Assembly: GCF_041381155.1 (NCBI RefSeq)
Contig: NC_091134.1
Coordinates: 9,456,755 to 9,520,754 of the forward strand
Reading direction: 5' to 3'
Source of the DNA: Argopecten irradians
Taxonomy: Eukaryota > Mollusca > Bivalvia > Pectinida > Pectinidae
DNA: 64,000 bases
Below the pieces are notes generated by a model. The model saw only the letters and a program-made list of their open reading frames with translations. It was not told where the DNA came from and ran no database searches. The position numbers were made by a program, and so were the translations under genes. Of the stretch, positions 1 through 12,667 are shown in pieces; the first letter of the stretch is position 1, and the number at the start of each line of letters is the position of its first letter.

Positions 1-656
1 CGGTGTCACACCCGAGCATAAACACGATTAATCGCCGAGTTACAAACTTTGTACATAATTATCTTGGAATCATTATGTGGGCATGTACATGTGGTAAGTC
101 GACATATTCTTCTGTTTATGTCGACATCTTCCTATATGATGTCGACATAATGCCTTAATTATGTCGACATCATTAAGTCGTAAGTCGGCAACTCGATGGC
201 TGAAATATGCCACCATAGATGACAGCACAAAATATTATTTTAGATCTTTTCGATGTGAGTAACCCTGATTCACGATGAGCACAGTAATGTGATCATAGGA
301 ATGCTTACTCTAATAACCGGGTTTAGATTTAACGTACCTTTACGATAAATATAATATCGTTTCCGGGTATGAGGAAAGATAGGAGATGGAGTAGGAAGGG
401 TAAAAAGTATGTAGTAAAAGTAAAGAGCGAGAAGAGTCGTCTCTTCATTTTGGTTTTGGTTTTAATATTTTCACGTCCTATTAAAGTGTACACGGAATGG
501 TTTGGTATATAAGGCTTGATAAATGCGTCTTTGGATAAAATTTAGAATGGAGAAAGTACGAGTTTCATAGCGATTACGGTATTAGAGATAATGCGACTTT
601 TCTCTAAAACACACCTGAAGCCCCAAGCCATTGACCCCGATTCGGGACCCCTGACC
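1..656. other. Non-genic stretch with GTCGACAT motifs
   Basis: Nothing coding is seen. Positions 95-175 hold several copies of a palindromic TATGTCGACAT-type motif. At 481-498 is TTAAAGTGTACACGGAA, which recurs inverted at about 2594-2611. Confidence 0.4.
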
Positions 657-2425
657 TGTGACGTCACGAGGACAACGGGACCTATTCTACTCGCATAAGA
701 TAGAGAGGTGATTTTTTGGTATCTGCCATCTAATATAAACTATCTGTTTGTAAACATCAATTTTGAAGACACAAATACCTGTGTTCATGTCCGATACCTA
801 TTTAACATTATCCTTAATCACAGATATGAGTTTGAAAAACGCTTGAAAACAGGGATTTATGCCATGCATAGATGTATATTGATGTACCTGTCTTAGATAA
901 ATGAACATCTCTATGCAATTACTGCATAATTTTACACTATAAAATGTTCATAATAATCCACGTACGTTGTATATATGCGGTGGTTGGAACCACATATACA
1001 TGTATGTGAATAATATATCAAGGATTCTTGATTATGTTATCCAAAGCCCTACTCGGGTCTTTGAATGTCTACTGGTCAAACCCGCTGTTAACAGATTTCT
1101 TACTTTTTTTTTATAAAACCTGCCCATACGATTAAGTTATGATTCCAAACAGAATTTTTTGCATATATGTAAATGCATCTACATCTGAAATCGATCTATT
1201 TGTTTTTTTGACGAAATATATTCAGCTTACATACATATGTATGATATTTCGCTCAAGTTCATTCATTAGTGTCTTTAATTGAAAAATAAATCATGCACGG
1301 GTCAGACGAAAACAATGAGACTGAAGATGTCTATGTGACCAGTCTAATCCAAGAAGCAGATATCAAATACAGAACAAAAACAGAACTGTCATTCCGAATA
1401 GCCAATGTCGTGCTGCGTTAATCTCTATACCTGTATACTGCAGTAACTAAACCGCGTGGTCAACCGAGACTAATGAGGGGGCTAACCAGATTACGTAAGA
1501 AAGGTGTTTAGTGACCTGTCACGCTTTGTTGAATAGCTCGCGTCAGGTGTCAAAAGTAAGATCACAGGTAAGTTAGCGATGGACCATCATGTAATTGTTG
1601 TATAATGTAATATTTGTTTACACTTAAAAATCCCTGGTTTACAGTAAAATATACCGTTCTAACACAACATATATCAAGTGTATCAATTACTAGATGTACA
1701 GTATATATTTCAGAAAGACTCATTATACATTTGTCTTGTTTATATGTTCTGGTTACACGTAAATGCATTTTTATAACAAAAATTACAAAATTATCTACAA
1801 ATGGCATGTCGAGAAAGAACAATGCAAATATAATGCTCAATGTCAGAATTTTGATATTTCTGATAGTAGATTTCGGATATCCATTTTTTACTCCCCTCCT
1901 AATTTATGTCTATGATATCTACGTGTATTGAACTATGAAATACATTTAAAACATTTTCTTTTCGTTATGTTGGTTCTTGAAATCAGAAACATACATACAT
2001 ATATATTTCTGTTGAAATCCATAGGCCTAGAGAGAAAAATTTATTTATACAGAAACATATTCAAAGGAATAATCATATAACCATCATTTTTCTAATTCGT
2101 CCCTTTTTAGATCACATTATGAAAATGGAATATTCCCGAGGTTTGATAATTTAGAAAGTTGTTAAAACAGAGATAAGATCTCTAGTTAAATGTACCAGAA
2201 ACATAAATAACGTATACATGTTTCCGCTTATCTACATATGTATTTAGCCTGATTTCAGTTGTAATATTTCCTATTATATATATAATTAAATCGTCAACAT
2301 AACTGCATACTGTATATATATTTGTAAAATTCTCGTAACCCCATTTCAGGAATACATATATGTCCCCCTTTTTGCTATAACCCCACTACCAAACACCTCA
2401 CTGCCGTTGTCCTCGTGACGTCACA
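657..2425. mobile_element. Possible non-autonomous DNA element with 22-bp inverted termini
   Basis: The 22 bp at 657-678 (starting TGTGACGTCACGAGG) are exactly inverted at 2404-2425. The 1.7 kb between them has no convincing gene. No clear target duplication was seen. The inverted relation may extend outward with divergence, because TTAAAGTGTACACGGAA is also inverted at 481-498 and 2594-2611. Confidence 0.4.
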
Positions 2426-2611
2426 TCCGGTTATTCCTCAAATCAGCGTGAGCGGCCGATCCCTGATCAGCAGTCGATATACAGGTAAAAATCGAGCACT
2501 TCGGAGGGCTGTATCTCGGTACTGAAGCGGCCGATTTTGATGCGGTTTTCAACATTCTTGTCAGGAGATCAAACAGAATAACATATCTAAATATTATTTT
2601 CCGTTCCGTGT

Positions 2612-2820
2612 ACACTTTAACACCGCAGCCAGGGTTCTCTAATGATAAGGAAGCGCCAGGTTTGTTGGTGAAGAAAGCCGGAGTACCCGGGAAAAACCAC
2701 CGTCCAGTACCTGACAACTGTCACACATGGGATTCAAACCCGCATCCCACGGAGGAAGACTTGTGGTAACATGCATGTGTATATGTCGGTCCATCTTAAC
2801 CACACGGCTACCGCGGCCCC
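2612..2820 (-). repeat. tRNA-derived SINE with central domain
   Basis: The minus strand begins GGGGCCGCGGTAGCCGTGTGG (tRNA-like head, A box) and continues to GGGTTTGAATCCC (B box). A non-tRNA central part with CCCGGGTACTCCGGC follows, then a tail CCTGGCTGCGG. This layout is typical of mollusc tRNA-derived SINEs. Confidence 0.75.
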
Positions 2821-2822
2821 AC

Positions 2823-4839
2823 CTACTCTTTATCGCGATCGGAAGACCAGAGAGTGATTTTATTTCTCAAGTTTCCATTCGTTATTCATTCATTTATATT
2901 ACATATTTGGTTTTTTTTACATTTGCAAATGAGAAAAATTACAATACAATTAAAGAAAAAATATATGTATATGAATGAATATAGAATAACAATGAAAAAA
3001 TATACAATACTGTCCAAACGTAAAAAAAAACAACATAATACAAAGTTTTCAAATTTTCTTGCAATGGAAGTGGTAGCGTTGGACATAAATTATCTAGATC
3101 TACCACTAGCCCATGGTCACTTCCTGGGGATTCTCAATTACCATGTACATATTCGTAGTATTGGGTTCACCACTGCAATTTCTTATAAAAAATGAAGGGA
3201 AGTAACTCTGACGAACTAGGAGGTATATTGCTGTCTACGTTCTCATTAACGACCATATATAGCTGCTAATCATATAAAATAAGACGTAAACAAGATATGA
3301 ATGAACAAGTTTAATTAACGCAGCCATGTATATGGTCACAAGACACGACATCCAGAATACCTTTTAAACTCCCAAAATATCGCTTTAATTACATTTCAGG
3401 AAAATGTACTAAAAAGTACATATTGATATTTTCAAACATAACGATCAATATGATCAATGCAAATAAAAAATACGCACGTAAGTAAACAAATTCTGGTGGA
3501 TAAATCATTTTAAGAGAAGTCCTACAGGATCATAGACCTTACAAACATTTTGTAGCTATTAATCGAAATAACAAAAAGTACATTTTTAAAATCTGCATGA
3601 ACAGTTCCGTAGAACAATAATACTGTTTGTTGATATTAGTCTGTGTCTTTATATAGGATAAATGACATTGTCTTTCCCGTGCGTCAGATGTACCAATAAT
3701 ATCCAGTCACTTCTCGGTATCCAGTCACTTTCCTGGTGATTTCGTTACCTCACTGCAGCCTGGCCTTGCCGAACGTATCTAAAATAAAAGGTAAAACAGA
3801 ATAGATATTATCCATCATTTTTTTTATCAATTTAAAGCTTCATCACTGCCACATGTCAACTCTCTCGTTTATTTATCAGAAAGTTTATCGTTTATTTGAA
3901 TTATTTAACACGAAAATGTTCTTTTGTTTTACAGCACGTTGTTGTGACCTAAACTAAAACTTGATAAGTTTAATGAAATCGACAAAGGAAGTTTAGTATG
4001 GAAATAGATAAAGATGTCGGTTGGTAGGTTCAGTCCAGTTTTCAATTACATTGCTATAAAAATAAGTATTTTTGTTGACATTTTACAGACGAGATAGAAC
4101 GATGTGCTCTACTAATTGTACATCACGATGTTATGCACAGTTCATTGTACATGTACCTTTACAGATAATATCAAAATGATTATATTCTAGAAATTATGTA
4201 CGATGTCATCTCCGATTCTCCAGGGGTAATTATCACTATCGTTACATCCGACCCTGAAATATTTCATAGCAAGACTGAAGGCAGTTCAGTCGAAAAATTA
4301 CGATCATGAATAGACTTCATCTGGTTATTACAGCGACAGCGACGTCAAACTTCAAAGCCAAAGTCATCCACATGCACAATGTACTGTTATTCAATTCGTT
4401 TGATATACAAAAGTACCCAAGCAACTGTCTAATCTGTGGTGTGGTCGCCTGTAAAGCCTACAGTATTGCAATGAAATGTTCTACACGACAGCGATAGTAA
4501 CCCCTGGAGTATAGAGGATGGTATGATATAAATCAACAAATTAAATTTTCTGGACATTATGATTTACGCTAAAACGCACAAGAATGTATCAGACCACGAA
4601 AATGACAACCTATAGCGTATCACTGTTTTCATATCTGAATTAAATAAAGACATTCTGTGTACTATTCACACGAGGAGAATAGGTTACCTACCACTGAAAT
4701 AAGGTCCATGCGGAGACTTTTACCAACATGTTTGCACAATTAATAATCCGCAAAGACAACAGGATGGCTATCACATAATCGAGACTTTTCCAGCCAATAC
4801 TTACTATCAAGCATTATAGACTAGGGCAGCAATAGGATT
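2823..4839. other. 3' flank of gene A, no gene seen
   Basis: Short AT-rich open frames only. The first AATAAA signals on the minus strand after the gene A stop are near 3870-3895, so a 3' UTR of about 0.95 kb is possible. Confidence 0.3.
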
Positions 4840-5171
4840 TCACATCTCGAAAGCTTCCATCAACATTGGTGCGATCATTGCTGCCTGTAGTGACATTCTA
4901 CCTCGACTTTGCCTCTGACCTTGTCCTTGTCCATAACCTTGACCTTGTCCATAACCTTGTCCTTGTCCATAACCTTGACCTTGTCCATAACCTTGACCTT
5001 GTCCATAACCTTGACCTTGTCCATAACCTTGACTTTGTCCATAACCCTGACCTTGTCCATAACCTTGTCCTTGTCCATAACCTTGACCTTGTCCATAACC
5101 TTGACCTTGTCCATAACCATGACCTTGTCCATAACCTTGTCCACTTGGTGAGCCGTTGTCTTGTCTAGTAT
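4840..5171 (-). CDS. Gene A exon 4: GYGQGQ repeats and C-terminus
   Basis: The acceptor is GTCATTACAG|AT. The exon reads [12 protein letters not shown], then 12 copies of an 18-bp unit encoding GYGQGQ (one unit GH, one SQ), then [12 protein letters not shown] and the tail to a TGA at 4842-4840. The same DNA is open in other frames because 18 is a multiple of 3, but only this frame has the matching splice phase and sensible flanks. Confidence 0.8.
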
Positions 5172-8100
5172 CTGTAATGACATAATTTGATTTGATTTTT
5201 GAAAAGTATTGATTCTGAATATTACGTATTTACTGGCGCTACACACTGTGGTGTTACGGTTCGCAGATTAGTGGATTAGTTGACAATTCCACGCAGCCTC
5301 ACTTTCACTGAGTTAGGCGAATTTATTTTCGAAAATGTTTTAAATTTATACAAGGTATTCCATTTCAATGGTCAAAACTGGAAAACGTAAGCATAACTTG
5401 ATCGTCGTTTTGCTTTTGGAAGATCAATAAACGCATTTAGACTGGTTTTCTTTGGCCGGCTATTGATTTAAAAAAACACTTTTCTTCTGAAATTAGGTTT
5501 TTACAACTGAACAACCGCTTTTATTTAGATTACAGATTTGTACACATCAACAAAGTGTAGAATATAGGCTGTAGTATAGAAAAGGCAAAAACTGAAATTA
5601 GACTGGGAAGATTGAAACAGGTGACTATATAAGCGCCAAGATGAAACTGTACTTAGGAAAGGCCTAGGTACGTAAGATAAACGGGGTGACCTAGTACTTA
5701 ATGTTCACTCAATCTTGTTTAAGATGCCCCAGGAAAATATGTAAGGTCAGATTCTTTTCATACAATATACTATATACTGTTGCGAATCAACAATTGGTCT
5801 TAAAGATCCGGTATATGTTTCCGAAACAGACATTAATAGTTTATCATCTACAATTATAATGTCAGAACATATATTGATGACCTCAGATGAAGTTATACGA
5901 CACCAAACAAACGTAGGATTTCCTGTATAAATATATGTTAACAATGTAGATTCATCTCATTTTATGCTGCCACCTGGCATAGCGATTTTCAACACTTGCA
6001 TAGATCACTTTGCATATTTATTTCAGGAACCAACGGTGAGCTTTCGAATGAGTTGAAAAGGTATCAAGAAAGTTATCCAGCTAAACTGAAAATGGATAGC
6101 ATCAAAATACGAAAGAAACCAATGATATGGACATTGTCATCAAACTACTCTCCACTGTCATACAAAAGAACAGTCTATGAATTTACATACCCATGAGACC
6201 AGAGTTTCCTCAATACTAAGCGTTAAAATATGTGTTTAGATGATTACCAGCAGCAGAATTAACTTCGGTAAAAATTCGGCCAAATAAAAAAGCAAATAAC
6301 TTCAAATGAGAACAGACTTAAAAAACTTTTTGTCTGTTTAAAGTCGAAATTCGTTAAATACTTTCATCGACATCAACAACTGATCAAATTTCATTGCAAA
6401 TGTATAATGTTATTACCAAGTAAGTGACAAATAGGCTGGGATATGGGCACAAGCTGCATATCATTATAAGACTGATATAAAGCTCCTTCCAAAATATTTT
6501 TTTGCAAAAGCTTTGCACTAATATAAATTGTATATGTATTCCTTTGCAAAAACGAAAGTTGTAAAACAAAAAACCCAGAAATTGGTTTTGATGGTACGAC
6601 ATCCATATGTATGTGACAAATGACACACAATGAACTTTTATTTTTAAGAAGTCGTGACCAAGGTTTCGTGACCAAATTATTTTCATTTACAGATTAATTA
6701 GCCATGATGTTGTCACTTAAAACTATGTCATCCACATAATTGCTTATAATGTGGTAATTAGTACTAACTAATATACTATTCAACTACTAGAAAGGCTGTC
6801 GTTTATAAAGGCATACATTGGAACCACCACCACTCCTCTCACCTTCACGCTTATGCTATTTTGTATGAAGTGTTATATTCCATTGTATGAGGAAATCATT
6901 CTATAGAAATGGCCATGGATATGACAAGTGCTATCTGTTGGTATAGAGTGAAATATTTCTATTAGTCAACTAGCCAAAACTTCTCGAGTTGTGGACAACA
7001 AAATCAAAATTGACGTTTCCAGCTTGCAGTTTTAACTGTGGATTTCTTCAAAATATAAAGGATGCGATATCAGTTGTTTTACAATTATTATAAGCGCGAC
7101 GTCAATGCCATTAACATCAAACGAGCAGTCATTTATATATCAATTTTGATTCAAAATACAATCAAATTATGAAGAAAAAACCCAACATATTATGTGATTA
7201 AATGAGATGTATTATGTGGAAGTATTTTGGATGAACGTTATATACTCTGTATAAAAATCACAGCTTGGTTTTGGCAAACGTTCATATGTACATCATGGTT
7301 ACGTAGCAAATAATGATGACATGACATTTTTTAGTAATGTGTGTTACAAATGTAGATGTCCTTTTCATTAAATTTTCAAACATTTTTTCTTTCTACCACA
7401 AGTGTAAAGAACGCAATAATCTCACGTCATTTTATAAAGCAACGCCACGCATTTCAAAAATGATAACAAAATAAAAGGACATAACAAATAATTAAAACCT
7501 GCTTAAAACAACTCATTGATTAATGCGGTTATACAGTCTGTACCATAACGCTTGCAGTGCTAAACACCATAAATTAGTTTATTTGATGTAACAATTGCAC
7601 CAATCCGATTAAGATAAGGACCTTCATTACACATTTCGATGTTGATGATGACCTATAGAGTGTCACGTCATGTCCAGATCACTATACATTCGTCATTTGT
7701 GCCACATTTTCTCGAATATGGTACCGTATATCCGTCTATTTTCACGGGTAAACATTTTTGTGATTTTGACCTAAGACTAGAAAATCAATTTTGTAAATAT
7801 TTCATGGATCAAAATTCGTGACAAAGGTGATGTCCCACGAAAACACGAAAATACCATCACCTCGAAAATAGCGGCTATACGGTAACAGCAGCATCATCAA
7901 CCAATGTCACTTTCAAACTTAAGCTGGATGGTTGACGCAAAGCTAACCTGACTATGACCTCTTATTCGGCACTGTTACATTTTCATTCAGGTGATAAAAT
8001 GTAGTATAGAGAGTATACCCATTTTCAATCTGGTTGATTTTGAGCCATTACTTACCAGCCATCAACTCCGACATCATACACTTCATGACCCACCAACGCT

Positions 8101-11100
8101 TACAGCATCGCCGTCCTGTCCACATGAACCCACAGGGGAACACCTGTATTTCGTGTTGTTCAAGACAGTCCACTCTTGAACACCGACAGTACAGGGACAT
8201 CTGTGGATCACAGGTTTGAGCCCGGAACCGGTAGTGCATGGCCGCTACTCTGCGTCTGGCCTAGAGTGCATCACATAACGAAAACATAAAGAATAATAAC
8301 TTAGATCTCAATTACACTCTACTCTAAGGCTATAACTTCGAATTTAGATATATGGAACTTGTTGAACCTATGGAATCTATTGGTTTTTTCACTGTATGTT
8401 GTAGGACATGGGTCATTTAAATTAAATTATTAATCCGCTTCTTTTTTAGAAGGATATAATGCAAAATATAGAACTACTTGGAATTGAAATTGTTGAGACA
8501 ATGTCAAGTTCTGCTTTGCTATAGAGATTATATTTGATTAAATAATAATAAAAAAAATTCAAGATGATGTGCACAATGTATGCAGGTAAATTGTTTGCAT
8601 TTGGAGTAATCATACTCTTTGCACAAGGTGTAAATTTGATATAAATGTTTTTGTTTAATACATTATTACGTGTGGTAGATATGTATGTCATTACAGTGCA
8701 ATCTCACTGAACAATATTATTATTATATTGAGGGTTCAGCTCCAAGAAGTTTGAAGATAGGTAGTATTAACGGTTTTAGTGTTAAAACGGAAAGACTTTG
8801 AATTAGAAAAAAAGTAAATATATGATCTTTAAAGAAATATTGCAAAGACTTCACATAGTAGCATATAAAACATTATCATATCAATCTTGAAAGTCTTTAA
8901 ACAGAAATATCGTCATTATTTAGGTTAAAATTACTTTCAATAAATGTTGTACCAGCATAATTTCATATATTTGTATTGAATTTACGCAACACGCTGCAAA
9001 GTCAATCTGAAACGTACCATCATTGTATCATAATAACTTTGTCGTTTTGTCTTCTTGGGCTTTTTTGTTTTCTTCTTTGTTTTAGGAACGTTTGGTTTCG
9101 CTGTAGGTTGGTGTGTTCCTCCGGTATCTTGCCGGCTTGCTGGTCTCTGCGCAGGTCTTTGTAAGAGCTTCCGGTTGGGATTGTAATTGGCACTAAAACT
9201 GTTTGATTGTATCAGTCGAGGTGTCATTGGTTGGCTCTGCCCGGCTTGTTTGTTGTATATTTCGTTTCCGTAGTATGGTGCTGTGAAAAAATAATGATAT
9301 TACTTCTTAAGGAAATTAATCAACGCTCGAAAAGATCGTAAAAACTCATAAATTAGCATAAACCAGAGTGTAAATTCTATCTCGATCGTGCACCTGGCAA
9401 ATACCTCATATGTTCTTACAAATTTAGAAACATTCACAAATGAGTGTTCAGAGAGGTATCCTAAAGAAAGAATGGAAAGAAATAATTCAAAAACCTTCCT
9501 TTTCTGCGCTTTTTGCAATTTAAAAACTCTGTTGAGGATTTCGTGAGTATAATTACAAATTTGATTTAAAAACCTCGGAAATAATGGAATTTATCCTCCT
9601 GTAAATGCTGATCATTGAATATGACGAACCAGATGTATTTAGCTATTGGGTATTGTAAACCTGTGTATTTCTATGATTTAAATTTGCGTTATTTGATGTT
9701 TGCGTGTTGTCTTTATAGCAAAACCTACAAATGGATGGATGTTTCATTATGATATAATGTTTTCTTACGACATTTAATACAACAAGACAATATGATATTT
9801 CTCAATCTAAAGAGCTGTAGTTCAAATATACTGTGTGCATTCCAAAGGCACAAAAATATAACTTAAAGTTAGAGACAAAAATAATTAAAATAAATAATAA
9901 ATATTTCGAGATGTGGAGGATTGCATACTTCCCATATTTCCACACACTTGAACTGTGTTCTCCAAGTTACAAGTTATATTTCAAGTTACAACGAACGCAT
10001 TTTGTTTATGCAGGGAACAACCAGTTAAATGAAAGAAAATACCTTCGATATGGCCCCTGTGTATACAAGTTAAAGCCCAAAGTAGAAATTTGATCCGGTG
10101 TAACGTTGAAAACGGACCTCCGTTGAAAATTGACCTCGGGTCAGTTTTCAACGTTGAAAACAGACCCCGAACGCCGTTGAAAATTGAACATGCCGTTGAA
10201 AATTGACAGTGGCAAACTATCAACGGATGGTCTTTTGAAAAGTTTGTACTAATCTTTTTTATGATTATATTTTCGACGATTTTACGTTTGTCAGGTATTC
10301 AGTAATTGTTAATATATATTTATTCCCTGCACTACAAGAATACATGTATTATATATTTGCGTATGGATCAGTTATGTTGTGTTCTGCGTATGGTTGTGTT
10401 GTGTTGTTGTGTTGTGTTGTGGTTGTGTGTTTGTGTGTAGTTGTTGTGTTGTTATGTTATATGTTGTTGTGTGTTGTGTTATTATATGTGGTTGTGTAAT
10501 GTTATTGTGTTGTGTGTTATTGGGGTGTTGTTGTGTTGTGTGTAGTTGTATGCTGTGTGGCTGTATTTTGTGTTGTGTTGTGTTGTTGTCTGTTGTGTTG
10601 TTGTTCCGTGCTTGTGTAATGTGTTGTTGTGTGATGTTTTAGTGATATGTTGTTGCGTTATGTTGTGTGATGTTGTGTTATTGTGTATTGTTGTGTTGTT
10701 GTTGTTAGGTGGTGTTGTATTGTTGTTGTGTTGTGTAATGTGTTGTTGTGTGATGTTTTGGTGTGTGATTTTGTGTTGTTTTATGTTGTGTTGTGCGATG
10801 TTGTCGTGTGTTGTGTTGTTGTGTGTTATTGTGTTGTTATTGGGTGGTGTTGTATTGTTGTTTCGTGGTTGTGTGTTGTGGTTGTGTTGTGTATTGTGTT
10901 ATGTGTTGTTGTGTGATGTTTTGTTGTTATGTTGTGCTGTGTTGTGAGGCGTGTTATGTTGTTGTGGTGTTGTGTGTTGTTGTTAGGTGGTGTTGTGTTG
11001 TTGTTGCGTGTTTGTGTGATGTGTTCTTGTGTTAGTTGTGTGATTTTTTGTTGTGTGATGTTGTGTTGTGTGACTTTTTGTTGTGTAGTGTTGTTGTGTT

Positions 11101-12631
11101 GTTGTTGGATGTTTTTGTTGCGTGGTTGTGTGTTGTGGTGTGGTTATGTTGTGTGTTGTTGTGTTGTGTGATGTTTTGTTGTGATGTTGTGTCATGTTGT
11201 TGTGTAATGTTGTCTTGTGTTGTGTGTTGTGTGATGTTGTGTTTAGTGTGACGCGTTGTTGTGTTGTGTGACGCGTTGTTGTGTTGTGTGATGTTATGTT
11301 GTGTGATGTTGTGTAATGTGATGTTCTTATGGGGTCACTTTTCAACGGGGTCTATTTTCAACGGGTCGTGTAAAAAGTGCGCTTAATGTTCAGTTTTCAA
11401 CGGTTGTCGGGGTCATTTTTCAACGTTGAAAAATGACTCGATGTCAGTTTTCAACGGGGTCCATTTTCAACGTTACACCGGTATCTGATTGACTGGTTCT
11501 TATGAATTCTTATGAATTTGAAACTTAAAAATGATTTTTTTTCTGCCAGGTAATTATTCCTAAATAACAATGATATGAATTTGGAAATTTAGATTGAAAT
11601 TTAGGTTTAGAATGCAATGTATCAATTTTGATAATGAATATGTAAAAAATTAGAATTTCAAGATTTTTGCACCTTTTTTCAAAATGGATACCCTAGGTGG
11701 AGTTTGAGCTGAAGGACCCAAACTTTGTTTTCTATCTAGTGTTATATGAGAACCTAGACTAAAATGATAGTACACAAGAGGTAACTAATATTCAGCTGTT
11801 TTAATAATACATTACAAAACTTTAACACCGTGGTCTATGTAAATTTATTTAGTTGATTTGTCTCTACACTGTAGTAATTTATCTGATGTTAAACTAGGAA
11901 CGTCCATGCCATCTGTGATTCGGAGGTATATCCCCTAGTATATCTAAAGATTCATTGGTGTGGCTGTCTTTCGACAGCAAGAGTTATGAAGAACAGCATA
12001 GCTCGCTTATTGTAAACTTGTTAATGAAATAGCTAATAAATCAAAACTAGGTCCGGCCGAAACATTTATAAATGATGGTGTGACATCATAAAAGAAAAAA
12101 AAACACCTAGAGAGGTTATATAAAAGAAACAAGTTAATGATGGCAATACAATGTCACACAATTAATAATAGAGATGTTTTATAACTTATTAATGTACCGT
12201 ATACATTTACAGGATACGTCATAAAATACCGCCAGGGACATGGTTCCGAAACGTTTGAACCGTTTTTTTATTCATTGTACATTCATATTAACATAGAGGT
12301 TTAGATGTAATGCATAAATCCTTGTATAAATGTCATTTATAATATTTTTTAAACAGATAATTGTCATGAATTTTGTCGCTTTGTATTTCGGATATGTTAT
12401 TGTCTATCAAATCAGGTGTTGTTGTTAATCTTCTGAAGGAACGCATATTTTAACGTCTTGAATTGTTGTCAGTAGTGGAGGCGGGTTAAAATTAATTTTA
12501 TCATCCATCATATGATGCTGCAAAGGTTGTTACATTTTGTATCTAAAGAGATTGTAAGATACAGTTTCAATTGATATTTTGATATTAAGTATCCCGTCGT
12601 TGAAAAAAATCGTGGGGTTTTAGTCGAATTT

Positions 12632-12667
<36 letters not shown>

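Noticed and set aside
4866-5168. Plus-strand LVHNLD-type and SITLTL-type repeats and minus-strand MDKVKV repeat
   Set aside because: Other frames of the 18-bp repeat. Only the GYGQGQ frame joins by phase to the Cys exon and has a normal tail.
10379-11345. Cys/Val-rich plus frames and a Thr/His-rich minus frame
   Set aside because: Simple translation of the TGTTG satellite; no splice or start context.
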